DNA of 64,000 nucleotides from Poecilobothrus nobilitatus (Eukaryota; Arthropoda; Insecta; Diptera; Dolichopodidae). The stretch is from NCBI GenBank assembly GCA_947095535.1, contig OX352773.1, forward strand, positions 31,765,398 through 31,829,397. Direction: 5' to 3'. How positions within the stretch are numbered: position 1 is the first letter of the stretch; each line of letters opens with the position of its first letter. A program made the translations under genes and the position numbers. Positions 62,394 through 64,000 of the stretch are shown in pieces. Below the pieces are notes generated by a model. The model was given only the letters and a program-made list of their open reading frames with translations. It did not search any database and had not been told where the DNA came from.

Positions 62394-63969
62394 ATACCCG
62401 TACGATAGGATCGGGTATAATAAAATTACTCCTCCGTTTGTAACACCTCGAAATAAGCGAGCTAGATATACCTTCAAAGGTATGGATCGGATCAGAAAAA
62501 CATTCTAAGACTTTTGAGCCATGTCCGTCCGTCCGTCCGTCCGTCCGTCCGTCAGCACGCTAACTCAAAAACTAAGAAAGCTAGAATCTTGAAATTTACA
62601 CAAACTATTTTGGGAGTAATTTGTAGGTTCCCTATTTTTTTTGGTTGAGTTTGGATCAAGCCTTAGGGTAGCTCTCGAACACCTAACTTTTAGATCCCCA
62701 CATTTTTTTTGCAATAGAGCTATGAAATTTTAACTACTGATAGATCTCACAAAAATATTAATTTTATTTTTAATAACTTTTTTTTGTAGCCCCACCCGTT
62801 ACGGAGCTACAGCTCCCCAAAGGTTCAAAAAAGCTCTATATTTAAATTGTTATAGCACAAGTTGTATAAGGTGTATCTTCATTTTGAAAACGTCAAACGA
62901 TTACTACTTTTATTAGCTTTAAAAGTATATATACAATAAATATGTATTTGTGGCATACGCTGTCTTAATTTACCGTTATGCAAAACTAAAATTTTGCAAA
63001 ATCCTTTAACCCTTCTATCTTCTAAACGGTTTAAGTTGAAATTTTGACAGAAGTTAGATCTTTGAAAATAAGTATGAGTCATTTCAGAAATTTTTTTTGT
63101 ATCACCCCCCGTTTAGGAGCTATAAGGAGTCAAAAACTGAAAATTTTCTATTTTTAAACACCTGTAACTTGAACACCTGTTAGAATTTTTTTGAAGTAAT
63201 ACACAAAAATTAAAGTTTCAACATCATACTCTTATTTCTGTTAACAACTTTTTTTAATAATATAGGGTTACTTTATAATTGACGAAAGTGTTACTTGATT
63301 TTTTCAAATTTTCTAACAAATTTCAACAAATTTTTTGCATTTGTTTTATTCGATAATTTGAAATTGTTGAGGATATAATGCGTAGTACATAAAAATGCAA
63401 ATAAATAAACAACATAACGGTTGCTTGAAGAATTTTTATTTATATGATATTGATATACATACATACTTATATAATATCATGTTTATTTACATATCGTATA
63501 TGTCACTAGTGAATGAATGATAAGAGTATATATGTATATTATATAGCGCCGTATTTACATACATATATGTATTTTATTGTACTTATAAGAAATTATTCTG
63601 TCAATGGAATATTTAAATATAATATAATATAATATAATATTTAAAATTATCTTTACTGTTTTGTACTTAGTAAATTTAATATACATTTACCGCTTAGTAT
63701 TAAATGGTACTATAGAATATTTGAAAAAGTTTTGGATTGATAATCGTTATGTTAAAGGTTAGAATCTGCTTTCGAAGAATGTACATATAAACATATAGTT
63801 TGAATATATGTACAACCCATAGTTCTAGAAATTATAAAATTCACCCAAATTATTTTGAAATACTAAAATATTAAAAAAATAATATTGTGAGCAGAGTGAC
63901 AGGCTGTTAACATACTAACGGTTCGTACGGGTATCTAAGAGTTGACAAAGTCAACTGTATTCTTCCTCG
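62394..63969 (+). mobile_element. HINE-A copy 6, non-autonomous Helentron-like element
   Basis: Plus-strand copy. 5' subterminal repeat ATACCCGTACGA at 62394-62405, the longest GTCC run of the six copies (62523-62553, about seven units), 3' subterminal repeat TCGTACGGGTAT at 63923-63934, a perfect stem-loop AGTTGAC-AAA-GTCAACT at 63940-63956 and terminus CTTCCTCG followed by TTTT. This copy keeps both subterminal repeats and the hairpin without change, so it is among the best preserved. The minus-strand frame 62879-63082 is a chance reading. Confidence 0.88.
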
Positions 63970-64000
63970 TTTTCTCTTCAATTCTATTTTTTTCTGATTT

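Noticed and set aside
1..64000. CRISPR array, bacterial operon or phage features
   Set aside because: No regular short repeats with unique spacers, no ribosome-binding sites and no compact genes; the DNA is clearly eukaryotic.

Overview
This window looks like repeat-rich, non-coding DNA from a higher fly (Diptera: Brachycera). It is very AT-rich, roughly four bases in five by eye, with many A and T runs. The repeats are of fly type: Helentron/DINE-1-like elements, tRNA-derived SINEs with A and B boxes, and worn LINE remnants. I found no convincing host protein-coding gene on either strand. Nearly all open frames are low-complexity Phe/Lys/Ile-rich readings of A or T runs, or chance readings of transposable elements.

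Two groups dominate. The first is a family of six nearly full-length, about 1.55-1.58 kb non-autonomous Helentron-like elements, called HINE-A here: 10116-11684 (-), 27795-29368 (+), 32048-33618 (-), 34907-36472 (-), 54648-56203 (-) and 62394-63969 (+). Each has a 12-base subterminal repeat near each end, in inverted orientation, a (GTCC)n microsatellite near the 5' end and a small stem-loop just before the 3' end. None encodes a protein. The second is a single 2.05 kb DINE-1-like element (17889-19940, +) with the same plan but an array of about ten ~147-base tandem units inside, resembling the DINE-TR1 type of Drosophila.

Region by region: 0-10 kb holds a Harbinger-type MITE (398-760), two 333-base terminal-inverted-repeat elements (1957-2289, 4937-5269) and AT-rich filler. 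10-20 kb holds HINE-A copy 1, an old SINE and the DINE element. 20-32 kb holds three more SINE copies, HINE-A copy 2 and, at 27364/27365, a juxtaposed 3' and 5' splice site that looks like a recursive splice site. 32-40 kb holds HINE-A copies 3 and 4 and an RTE-like LINE remnant (38811-39288, -). 40-54 kb is almost featureless AT-rich DNA with small dispersed repeats. 54-64 kb holds HINE-A copies 5 and 6, an older Helentron-like fragment (58827-59045) and a Jockey/CR1-type LINE tail (60700-61206) followed by a 215-base tandem duplication.

If the splice site is real, the window lies in a very long intron of a gene read left to right whose exons are outside it. Otherwise it is an intergenic, transposon-laden interval. 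The non-autonomous elements would depend on enzymes encoded elsewhere: a Helentron Rep/helicase, a LINE reverse transcriptase and Harbinger or MULE/Merlin-type transposases.
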